Origin: DATKKX01 sp035542775
GTDB lineage: Bacteria > Planctomycetota > Phycisphaerae > UBA1845 > UTPLA1
DNA length: 34,083 nt
Assembly: GCA_035542775.1 (NCBI GenBank)
Contig: DATKKX010000090.1
Span: 1 to 34,083 of the forward strand
Reading direction: 5' to 3'
A program made the position numbers and the translations under genes. Shown here in pieces: positions 16,898-23,727 of this stretch; within the stretch, counting starts at the first letter, position 1, and each line of letters opens with the position of its first letter. Below the pieces are notes generated by a model. The model saw only the letters and a list, made by a program, of their open reading frames with translations. It was not told where the DNA came from and made no database searches.

Positions 16898-17416
16898 CTA
16901 CCGGCCCTGGCCGCCTGGCGGCTCGTCGGCATCGACATCTACACCAGGGACGTCCTCTTCTTCGTCCGCCAGCGCGACCGAGGCTTCCTCGGGCACCTCC
17001 TCGACCGGCGCGGACGGCGCCCTGCTCGGGCCTCCGCCGTATGGCTCGCGGCCCCGGGCGCCCCATTCCTCGCGGACCGGCACCTTCGGCGGCGGCTCCG
17101 CGGCCAGAGACTTCTCAATCAGCTCCGGGGTCATTTCATCCCGACGGAGGACCAGCACCCGCACCATCTGCTCGCTGAGCTGGACGTCCCGCTCCAGGCC
17201 CGCGATCTTGTCAGGGGTGGTCTGAAAGTACGTCAGCACATACAAGCCGCGCTTGTGCTGGCCGATCGAGTAGGCGAGCTTGCGCTCCCCCCAGTTCTTC
17301 ATGCCCAGCACCTTGGCCCCGGCGCGCTGCAGGATGCGGTTGATTTCCGCTTCGGCTGTCGGCCAGTTGGGGGCCGATGCCGGCTCCATCACGAACATTC
17401 CCTCATAGGTCTTCAC
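16898..17416 (-). CDS. rpsF: 30S ribosomal protein S6 (bS6) with acidic C-terminal extension
   Basis: This 30S platform protein partners bS18. The start (MKTYEGMFVMEP) and the core GAKVLGMKNWGERKLAYSIG, then HKRGLYVLTYFQT, match bS6. The family core ends near residue 100. The remaining roughly 70 residues are rich in Pro, Gly, Glu and Asp and look disordered. The start is GTG at 17416, with AAGGAG 9 nt upstream; an ATG between them is out of frame. The 130-bp gap to ssb is the largest within this part of the operon and shows nothing obvious. Confidence 0.95.
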   Translation of the reverse strand: MKTYEGMFVMEPASAPNWPTAEAEINRILQRAGAKVLGMKNWGERKLAYSIGQHKRGLYVLTYFQTTPDKIAGLERDVQLSEQMVRVLVLRRDEMTPELIEKSLAAEPPPKVPVREEWGARGREPYGGGPSRAPSAPVEEVPEEASVALADEEEDVPGVDVDADEPPGGQGR

Positions 17417-17470
17417 GAATCATTACTCCTTCGAGTGCGTTGTCGTTCGCCTGTCGCTTTGCGATCGGCG

Positions 17471-18043
17471 TCACTCCTCCGGATCCGATCGGTTGGTCTC
17501 GTTCATTGCCCTCTCAATACCCTGGTGCAGCCAGATCTCGACTGCGTCGGCGGCCCGCACGATCGCCTGGTCGGCCTCCTCCTGCTCGCTGGGAGCGAAG
17601 CGGTCCAGCACGTAATCGGATATCGAGCCGTGCGCCGGACGGCCGATGCCGATTCTCAGCCGGCCCACCTCCTCCGAGCCCAGGCATCGCAGCACGTCGA
17701 TCAGGCCCTTCTGCCCGCCCGCGGAACCCTGGGACCGCAGCCGGAGCCTGCCCAGCGGCAGATCCACGTCGTCGGAGACGATCAGGACATCCGCCAGCGG
17801 GCACTGAAAGAAGCCGACCGCCGCGGCGACGCTGCCGCCGCTGCAATTCATATACGTCATGGGCCGCAGCAGCATCACCTGCTGGCCGGCGACCGGTCCG
17901 TCCGCCGTCAGGCCCCGGAACTTGTTGCGCCACTGGCCCAGTTGCCATCGTCCGTAGAGCAATTCCGCAACGCGGAAGCCGACGTTATGGCGCGTTCCGA
18001 CGTATTGCTGGCCCGGGTTGCCCAGTCCGACAATCAGCTTCAT
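17471..18043 (-). CDS. pth: Peptidyl-tRNA hydrolase
   Basis: This enzyme releases tRNA from peptidyl-tRNA that has dropped off the ribosome. The 190 residues contain the expected catalytic and binding residues: N9 (GLGNPG), H19 (TRHNVGF), N66 (MTYMNCSGG) and D91 (SDDVDLPLG). The loop that reads GGHNGL in E. coli reads GGQKGL here, so the residues equivalent to His113 and Asn114 are Gln111 and Lys112. The ATG at 18043 fits the family start (MKLIVGLGNPG). It lies 23 nt after rplY, the common rplY-pth pairing. Confidence 0.95.
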   Translation of the reverse strand: MKLIVGLGNPGQQYVGTRHNVGFRVAELLYGRWQLGQWRNKFRGLTADGPVAGQQVMLLRPMTYMNCSGGSVAAAVGFFQCPLADVLIVSDDVDLPLGRLRLRSQGSAGGQKGLIDVLRCLGSEEVGRLRIGIGRPAHGSISDYVLDRFAPSEQEEADQAIVRAADAVEIWLHQGIERAMNETNRSDPEE

Positions 18044-18066
18044 CCGCGCACGTCGGGGCCGAGCGA

Positions 18067-18732
18067 CTATGACTCAGCCTTGCCCTCTTCTTCCTCAGCC
18101 TTGCCCTTGGCAATCACTTCCGGTTCGGCGGCAGCGGCAGCGGCCTCGGCGGTCGGCGCCGCGGCGGCCTCGACCTCCTCGACCTTGGTAGTCGGCTCGC
18201 GGACCGTCGCCACGACCGACTCGATGTCGGTCAGCACCTTCAAGTTCTCGTCCAGCGTCAATTCCTTGACATAGAGCACCTGGTTCAGCTCAAGCCCGCT
18301 GACATCCACGCGGATCGCTTCGGGAATCTGGAGCGCGGGGCACTCCACTTCCATCTCGACCAGCTCCTGGTGCAGAACGCCGCCCTCGGCGGTGCCCTTG
18401 GGCTGGCCGCGCAGCACCAGCGGCACACGAACCTTGACCCGCTCGGTCAGGCTCACGCGGGCCAGGTCTACGTGCACGACCTTGGCTCCCAGGTGGTCAT
18501 ACTGCGCGTCCTTGAACAGGCAGGGCTGAACCTTGCCGCGGACGTCCAGATTGATCACATGGGCGCCGTGCTTGAGCTGCAACTCCACCTCGTGGTAATC
18601 CAGCGTCACCGGCAAGGGTTCGATCTGGTGGCCGTACACAATCGCCGGGAGCTTCCCGGCACGCCGCAACCGCGCCGCGGCCCGTGATCCCGCGACTTTC
18701 CGTGGTTCACCTTTGAGTGTTGGTATTTCCAT
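18067..18732 (-). CDS. rplY: 50S ribosomal protein L25, long Ctc/TL5 type (bL25)
   Basis: This is a 5S rRNA-binding protein of the long Ctc form. The N-terminal L25 domain has GSRAAARLRRAGKLPAIVYG. A beta-rich TL5 C-terminal domain follows (VRVPLVLRGQPKGTAEGGVL, then a stretch ending VDVSGLELNQ). The tail after about residue 180 is Ala/Glu-rich and acidic. The ATG at 18732 is preferred over the adjacent GTG at 18735 because GAGGA lies 7 nt upstream. It starts 10 nt after prs ends. Confidence 0.94.
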   Translation of the reverse strand: MEIPTLKGEPRKVAGSRAAARLRRAGKLPAIVYGHQIEPLPVTLDYHEVELQLKHGAHVINLDVRGKVQPCLFKDAQYDHLGAKVVHVDLARVSLTERVKVRVPLVLRGQPKGTAEGGVLHQELVEMEVECPALQIPEAIRVDVSGLELNQVLYVKELTLDENLKVLTDIESVVATVREPTTKVEEVEAAAAPTAEAAAAAAEPEVIAKGKAEEEEGKAES

Positions 18733-18742
18733 CACGACTTCC

Positions 18743-19702
18743 TCACGACCTGTTGAACAGACTGCTCACTGATTGATGTTTGTGAATTCGCGAAATCGCT
18801 TCGCCGAGGATGTCCGCCACGGTCAGCACCTGCAGGTTGGGCAGGCGCTGGCGCGTCTCCGTCGGCACGGGAATCGTGTCCGCCACGACAATCTCGGAGA
18901 AGGGCGCTCCCTGCAAGCGCTCGAAGCACGGCCCGGCGAACACCGCGTGCGTGGCCGCCGCCCGGACGCTGCGAGCTCCATGCTTTTTCACGATCCGGGC
19001 CGCTTCGCTGACCGTTCCGGCCGTCGCGATCATGTCGTCGATCATCAGCACGTCGCGCCCTTCCACGTTTCCGATGATGTTCTCGATCACCGCGGTGCTG
19101 CCGCTGGTGCGGCGCTTGTCAATCACCGCCAGCTCGCAACCCATCCGCTCGGCGTAGGTGCGGGCTCGCTTCATGTTGCCAACGTCCGGGCTGACGATGG
19201 TGACTCGCTTGTAATCCAGGTTCTGGAAGTGGCGATAGAACGCAGGAGCAGCCTGCAGGTGATCGACGGGAATATCGAAGAAACCCTGGATCTGCGGCGC
19301 GTGCAGGTCCATGGCCAGAACGCGGTCGGCGCCGGCCTTGCTGATCAGATTGCTGACCAGCTTGGCGGTAATGGGGGTGCGGCCCTCGTCTTTGCGGTCC
19401 TGCCGGGCATAGCCGAAATAGGGCAATACCGCGGTGATTCGCCGGGCCGAGGCTCGCCGCAGACAGTCGACGAACACCAGCACCTCCATGAGGTGGTCGT
19501 TCACCGGCCGGCATGTCGATTGCACGACGAACACGTCCCGCCCGCGTACGTCATCATGGAGCTTGACGAACAACTCACCGTCGGGAAACGTTTCCACGTC
19601 GGCCCGTCCCCGGGTGATGCTCAGGTAGTTGCAGATGGCGTCCGTGAGCGTGGGATTCGAGCGACCGCTGAACACCTTGATCTCGTCGTTTGGATCGATC
19701 AT
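18743..19702 (-). CDS. prs: Ribose-phosphate pyrophosphokinase (PRPP synthetase)
   Basis: This enzyme makes phosphoribosyl pyrophosphate from ribose-5-phosphate and ATP for nucleotide, His and Trp synthesis. The 319 residues match family length. Visible blocks are FSGRSNPTLT (11-20), FPDGELFVKL (39-48), YFGYARQDRKDEGRTPI (95-111), SPDVGNMKRA (171-180) and the ribose-5-phosphate loop DDMIATAGT (222-230). The ATG at 19702 is chosen because GGGAG lies 6 nt upstream. It follows glmU by 11 nt; glmU-prs pairing is widespread. Confidence 0.97.
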   Translation of the reverse strand: MIDPNDEIKVFSGRSNPTLTDAICNYLSITRGRADVETFPDGELFVKLHDDVRGRDVFVVQSTCRPVNDHLMEVLVFVDCLRRASARRITAVLPYFGYARQDRKDEGRTPITAKLVSNLISKAGADRVLAMDLHAPQIQGFFDIPVDHLQAAPAFYRHFQNLDYKRVTIVSPDVGNMKRARTYAERMGCELAVIDKRRTSGSTAVIENIIGNVEGRDVLMIDDMIATAGTVSEAARIVKKHGARSVRAAATHAVFAGPCFERLQGAPFSEIVVADTIPVPTETRQRLPNLQVLTVADILGEAISRIHKHQSVSSLFNRS

Positions 19703-19713
19703 TGCATACTCCC

Positions 19714-20823
19714 TCATGCACAACCACTTTGGGCGGGGGGCCTCCGGACCACCACCGGGGGGTCTCGTCTGGATCCCGAACCGCCCTTGCTCCTGGCGGG
19801 ACCAGCGCAGTCGAGGGCGCTCAATAGCCCCGGCCCCGCGCTCGCTCCGTCTTCCAGCACGGCGCCATCCGCGAGATAGGCAAACGGGCCCACGGAACAC
19901 GCGGCGCCGATTTTCGTCCTGCCCTCGATGCACGTGAACGGCTTGATGACGCTTTCCGGGCCGATCACGGCCCGGCTGTCGATCCAGGTCTTGTCCGGAT
20001 CGACGATGGTCACGCCTCGCTCCATCCAGCCGGCCTGGATCCGTCGCTGCATCACCTTGGCTACGTCCGCCAGTTCTCCGCGGGAGTTGATCCCCACCGC
20101 GTCCTCCGCCGGCACCGACGTGGCCGCCTGCACGAGGTCACCGCGGTTGCGGATGATCGCGAGGGCGTCGGTAATGTAATACTCGCCCTTGGCATTGTTG
20201 GGCTCGATCTTCGGCAGAGCCTGGAACAGGGCCTGGGCATCAAAGCAATAGTAGCTGGGATTCACCTCGCGAATCTGCAGTTGCTCGGGGTTGCAGTCGC
20301 GTTGCTCGACGATCCGCTCAAACCGGCCGTCCTGCCCGCGGATGATCCGCCCGTAGCCCGTGGGATCGCTCAAGACGGTCGTGGCGATGGAGGCGGCGGC
20401 ACGCGCATCCTGATGAGCGACCAGCAGCCTTCGGAGCGTTTCCGCACGTATCGTGGGCATGTCGCCGGCGATGACGACCACATCGCCGACGAAACCCTCG
20501 AAGGCGCCGGCGGACATGGATACGGCATGACCGGTGCCCTTCTGCTCGCGTTGCTCGACGAAATGGATCCCAGGCTCTTTAGCGAAAGCCTCGATGACGA
20601 CCTCCTTGGCGAACCCCACCACCACATAGAGGTCGTTGATGCCGGCCTCGCGACAGGCGTCCAGGACGTACGCGAGCATGGGTCTGCCGCAGACCTCGTG
20701 CATCACCTTCGGCAGCTCCGTCTTCATCCGCGTGGACCTGCCGGCGGCCAATATGACCGCCGCGGTTGCGCGTCCGCCGGATTGCGGCTGCCGTGAAGTA
20801 TTGTCCAGAGCTCGTTCTTTCAT
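19714..20823 (-). CDS. glmU: GlmU-type UDP-GlcNAc pyrophosphorylase, acetyltransferase domain mostly absent
   Basis: The N-terminal domain is a clear uridylyltransferase: LAAGRSTRMKTELPKVMHEV (25-44), then QKGTGHAVSM, GDMPTI and EVNPSYYCFD. It would form UDP-GlcNAc from GlcNAc-1-phosphate and UTP. The left-handed beta-helix starts (GPESVIKPFTCIEGRTKIG) but stops after about three turns. The last 45 or so residues are Gly/Pro/Arg-rich and unlike GlmU. At 369 residues it is about 80-90 short of bifunctional GlmU, and the acetyltransferase catalytic region is missing. Only 11 nt separate the stop from prs, so no second piece follows. The ATG at 20823 has GGAG 11 nt upstream. Confidence 0.88.
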   Translation of the reverse strand: MKERALDNTSRQPQSGGRATAAVILAAGRSTRMKTELPKVMHEVCGRPMLAYVLDACREAGINDLYVVVGFAKEVVIEAFAKEPGIHFVEQREQKGTGHAVSMSAGAFEGFVGDVVVIAGDMPTIRAETLRRLLVAHQDARAAASIATTVLSDPTGYGRIIRGQDGRFERIVEQRDCNPEQLQIREVNPSYYCFDAQALFQALPKIEPNNAKGEYYITDALAIIRNRGDLVQAATSVPAEDAVGINSRGELADVAKVMQRRIQAGWMERGVTIVDPDKTWIDSRAVIGPESVIKPFTCIEGRTKIGAACSVGPFAYLADGAVLEDGASAGPGLLSALDCAGPARSKGGSGSRRDPPVVVRRPPAQSGCA

Positions 20824-20852
20824 CGAGCGCGGTACTCCGCAACGGGAAAACA

Positions 20853-20923
20853 CTACCCGGCGAGGATTCGAACCTCGACCAGCAGGACCAAAACCTGCTG
20901 TGCTACCATTACACTACCGGGTA
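20853..20923 (-). tRNA. tRNA-Gln (UUG anticodon)
   Basis: A 71-nt cloverleaf reads on the minus strand. The acceptor stem is TACCCGG/CCGGGTA with discriminator G73 and a U1-A72 pair, both typical of tRNA-Gln. The D-arm is GTGTAATGGTAGCAC. The anticodon stem is GCAGG/CCTGC around loop TTTTGGT, with anticodon TTG at 20889-20891. The variable region is TGGT and the T-arm is CGAGG-TTCGAAT-CCTCG. CCA is not encoded. It lies 29 nt upstream of the glmU ATG on the same strand, so it is probably processed from the glmU leader. Confidence 0.97.
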
Positions 20924-21431
20924 GCAGGTCCAAACCGTTTATTGCGCTGCTGCTTGGAACGGGCCGGGCCGATGGAACTCGACTCTCCCGCTGATCGGCC
21001 GGCCACGGCCGGATAAGACGCGGCAGCGACTGGTTCTTCCGGAGGCTAGAACGCCCGGCCGCGTGCTGGGCGCCCTCAGGCCGCCACCGCATCGAGCGCC
21101 ATCGGCCTGCCCCATAGGGAAGAAAACCGTTATGTTCAGGACCTCCGGTTTACGGGAGGCGTGGATACGGTAGTCAAAGCGTCTTGCGATGTCAAGAACG
21201 GTTGTGCGGAGGACATGAAGGATTCGCCATGCCTGGGATGGCGTTATTCTGACCAGGAATACTCTGCAAGTCCGAGAATGGCAATCCGGCGAACATTCTC
21301 ACACGCGTCTGCGATCGCCACCAGCCGGACCGGGTTGCCTGACGCCCGATTATATTCGATATCAGTAAAGGGCACGCTCGTCGGCACGTAATATGTCTTG
21401 GTGTGTCCGGTTATGTCGCCAACGGTGGACA
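20924..21431. other. Intergenic region upstream of tRNA-Gln, divergent to the lipoprotein gene
   Basis: About 500 bp separate the minus-strand operon from the plus-strand lipoprotein gene. The part from about 21240 looks less GC-rich than its surroundings by eye. It holds the promoter candidate at 21167-21195, an imperfect hairpin CCTCC-GGTTTACG-GGAGG near 21141-21158, and a doubtful minus-strand ORF at 21244-21438. Nothing else is recognised. Confidence 0.5.
21167..21195 (-). promoter_or_regulatory. Candidate promoter for the tRNA-Gln/glmU operon
   Basis: The minus strand has a perfect -35 TTGACA (21190-21195), a 17-nt spacer and TACCGT (21167-21172) as a poor -10 with three matches. A second TTGACT lies just downstream with CGTAAA 17 nt later. 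It would give a leader of about 240 nt before the tRNA. The -35 is strong but the -10 is weak, so this is tentative. Confidence 0.3.
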
Positions 21432-21438
21432 ATGGCAA
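21244..21438 (-). CDS. Doubtful small ORF or gene remnant, unknown
   Basis: This 64-codon minus-strand frame has a balanced, protein-like composition, including KTYYVPTSVPFTDIEYN and VRRIAILGLAEYSW. That is unlike the Arg/Gly-rich shadows elsewhere. The only start at its head is a TTG at 21438, with no SD, and a TGA lies seven codons upstream. It overlaps the first bases of the divergent lipoprotein gene. It could be the C-terminal remnant of a decayed gene, or chance. I do not recognise it. Confidence 0.22.
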   Translation of the reverse strand: MPLSTVGDITGHTKTYYVPTSVPFTDIEYNRASGNPVRLVAIADACENVRRIAILGLAEYSWSE

Positions 21439-21992
21439 AAGGTAGCTCTGGTATCAGTCGCCTCCATGGGGCGTTTCTTCTGGCATTGAGCGCCGCTCTG
21501 CTCCTGTGGGGCTGCGGCAGTGCCGTCCCAGGCTCCACGCCGGGCGCCGGCTCGGCCTCGCGAGTCGACTTCCGGACCCTAGGGGCCCTGCAGGACAGCG
21601 ACGACGACGGCCTTCCGGACATGTATGACCCCTCGCCAACGAATCCCGACGAGGACGGCGACGGGGTCCTCGATGGATACGATGCTGACACCGCAAGCAT
21701 CGTCCTGCCGTACGACCCTACTGACCCGGCCGCCGATTCAGATGATGACGGCATCCAGGATTTCTTCGACCCCAATCCACTCGACGCGGACGCCAACGAC
21801 AACGGAGTCGTTGACGGCTTTGAAGTCGATTCGGACAAAGATGGGATCGTCGATGCCCTTGACCATTACCCGGGAATCCCCGACGCCAACTGTAATGGCG
21901 TCCTCGATGGCGAAGATCCCGATTACGACAATACGATCGACTACCCCTCGCAGATAAGAGGCGGTGAGATCATCTGTGGCGGATCGACCTGA
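21432..21992 (+). CDS. Small lipoprotein with thrombospondin type-3/EF-hand-like calcium repeats
   Basis: The 186 residues start at ATG 21432, giving a lipoprotein signal (hydrophobic 14-26) that ends in a lipobox LLWGC with Cys28. The mature part is an array of Asp-rich DxDxDG loops: DSDDDGLPDMYDPSP, DEDGDGVLDGYD, DSDDDGIQDFFDPNP, DANDNGVVDGFE, DSDKDGIVDALD and DANCNGVLDGED. This is the thrombospondin type-3/calcium-loop style seen in secreted bacterial proteins. It should be membrane-anchored on the outer face of the inner membrane or in the outer membrane, and bind Ca2+. Two cysteines (in DANCNG and near the C-terminus) may pair. An upstream in-frame ATG at 21393 would spoil the signal peptide. 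No enzyme domain is visible. Confidence 0.75.
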   Translation: MAKGSSGISRLHGAFLLALSAALLLWGCGSAVPGSTPGAGSASRVDFRTLGALQDSDDDGLPDMYDPSPTNPDEDGDGVLDGYDADTASIVLPYDPTDPAADSDDDGIQDFFDPNPLDADANDNGVVDGFEVDSDKDGIVDALDHYPGIPDANCNGVLDGEDPDYDNTIDYPSQIRGGEIICGGST

Positions 21993-22410
21993 GACCGGGA
22001 TCGCGGTCGCGCAGGATTGAAAGAATCGGCCAGGAGCGGTCCGGATGTGGTGCCCGCCACGGCACCCGGCCAGCGGCGCTCTCTCTTCGGCCCCGCCTGG
22101 ACGAAATCCACTCCTGGCTTGCCTCGACCACGCTGAAATCGGCCCCATGGCCCGGCCTGTCTCCTCACCACGGCCGCCCCTTCCCCGATCGCGTGCCCTC
22201 TTAAGCTCTTCTGCCGCCCGGATGCGACGTAAGCGGCGTCACCCGATCGCGGGTGTCCGCGCCGGAGTTGCGTTGCGGGCTCCGCAATCGTACAACTGCA
22301 CGGCTTCATCGTCCGGCTCGCTTTCGCCGCAGTGGAGCGGTTGCGTCGGGCGGGAAGCTGGCGGAGGAGGAGAAGAGGTTTCGTTTCATTCCCACTAGTG
22401 GAGACTCGCC
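21993..22410. other. Intergenic region upstream of the peptidase gene
   Basis: These 418 bp contain no convincing gene; the open frames on both strands are Arg/Pro/Ser-rich shadows. A short hairpin follows the lipoprotein stop (GACCG-GGATCG-CGGTC). A perfect 6-bp inverted repeat with a 3-nt loop (TTGCGG-GCT-CCGCAA, 22273-22287) lies about 125 nt before the peptidase start and might be an operator or weak terminator. Confidence 0.5.
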
Positions 22411-23640
22411 GTGGACACACTGCTTGATCGCTTCTGTCGCTACGTGAAGGTCGAGACGACTTCAGTCGAGGATGCCAAGGAGTACCCCAGCTCCAAGGGC
22501 CAGTTCGAGTTGGGCAGGATTCTGGCCGGCGAGATGCAGGCCCTGAGCCTCGATGACGTGAAGGTCGACGAAAATGGCATCGTGACGGGCACGGTGCCGG
22601 GCAACGTCAAGACGGCGCCCACCATCGCTTTCCTGTCGCACATGGACACCTCCCCCGAGGCCAGCGGCAAGAATGTCAGGCCCGTCGTTCACAAGAACTA
22701 TGACGGCAAGGACATCGTCCTGCCGGGTGACAAAACCAAGATCATCCGGGTGAGCGAGTCGACCGGGCTGGCCGAGCTGAAAGGCAAGACCATCATCTCC
22801 TCCGACGGCACGACCCTCCTCGGCGCTGACGACAAGGCCGGCATCGCCGTGATCATGACCGCCGCCGCCCGGCTCATGGCCGATCCCAAGATCAAGCACG
22901 GACCGATTCGCGTCGTGTTCACCTGCGACGAAGAGGTCGGCCGCGGCACAGACAAGGTCGACATCAAGAAGATCAACGCCCAGTGTGCCTATACGCTCGA
23001 CGGCGAGGGCCAGGGCGAAGTCGAGGGCGAGACTTTCTCCGCCGATCTCGCCACTGTGACCATCACCGGCTACAACATCCATCCCGGTCTGGCCACGGGC
23101 AGGATGGTCAACGCCATACGCATTGCCGGGCAGTTCCTGGAGCGGATGCCCTGGAACCGGCTGGCCCCCGAAACCACCGCCGGCCGCGACGGCTTCCTGC
23201 ATCCCTACACCATCGAGGGCGGCGTTCCGGAGGTGAAGATCCGCATCCTTCTGCGGAGCTTCGTGACCGCGGAGCTCAAGGAGCAGGCCAAGATCCTCCG
23301 CGGCATCGCTGCGACGCTGGAGGCCGAGCATCCCAGGGCCAAGGTCGATGTGAGCGTCAAGAAGCAGTATCGCAACATGGCCGAGGCCCTGAAAAAGGAG
23401 CCGCGGGCCATGGAGCTGGCGGCCGAGGCGGTGAAACATTGCGGCATGACGCCCGCCTTCAAGGCCATCCGCGGCGGCACCGACGGCTCGCGTCTCAGCG
23501 AAATGGGCCTGCCCACGCCGAACCTCTTCGTCGGCATGCACAACTTCCATTCGGCTTTGGAATATGCCTGCCTGGAAGAGATGGAAGCCGCGGTGAAGGT
23601 GCTGATAGAACTGGCCCAGTTGTGGGGGAAGCAGAAATAA
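22411..23640 (+). CDS. pepT: Peptidase T (tripeptide aminopeptidase), M20B family
   Basis: This 409-residue cytoplasmic di-zinc aminopeptidase removes the N-terminal residue of tripeptides. Metal-ligand motifs are visible: FLSHMDTSPEASGKNVRP (HxD), TTLLGADDKAGIAVIMTAA (ADD) and VVFTCDEEVGRGTDKVDI (EE). The dimerisation domain follows (TITGYNIHPGLATGRMVNAI), then RGGTDGSRLSEMGLPTPNLF and the terminal His block (GMHNFHSALEYA). The length matches PepT. The start is GTG at 22411, with GGAGA 6-7 nt upstream. The next gene on the same strand encodes a POT-like transporter. Confidence 0.94.
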   Translation: MDTLLDRFCRYVKVETTSVEDAKEYPSSKGQFELGRILAGEMQALSLDDVKVDENGIVTGTVPGNVKTAPTIAFLSHMDTSPEASGKNVRPVVHKNYDGKDIVLPGDKTKIIRVSESTGLAELKGKTIISSDGTTLLGADDKAGIAVIMTAAARLMADPKIKHGPIRVVFTCDEEVGRGTDKVDIKKINAQCAYTLDGEGQGEVEGETFSADLATVTITGYNIHPGLATGRMVNAIRIAGQFLERMPWNRLAPETTAGRDGFLHPYTIEGGVPEVKIRILLRSFVTAELKEQAKILRGIAATLEAEHPRAKVDVSVKKQYRNMAEALKKEPRAMELAAEAVKHCGMTPAFKAIRGGTDGSRLSEMGLPTPNLFVGMHNFHSALEYACLEEMEAAVKVLIELAQLWGKQK

Positions 23641-23727
23641 TCGAGGTGCGGTGTATCCGGCGCACTCGGCGAACATCACGCCTCGCGCCTGGCCGCGGGT
23701 GATGCTTTCCCCCCGAGGAATCCGTTC

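Noticed and set aside
17417..17470. S6:S18-binding leader RNA upstream of rpsF
   Set aside because: The 54-nt gap shows no convincing stem with the expected CCG bulge.
20824..20853. GTG start for glmU at 20853
   Set aside because: It would begin on the last base of the tRNA; the ATG at 20823 gives a normal N-terminus.
21941..22420. Minus-strand frame (159 codons) between the lipoprotein and pepT genes
   Set aside because: It overlaps the 3' end of the lipoprotein gene, is Arg/Pro/Gly-rich, and has no recognisable fold or ribosome site.
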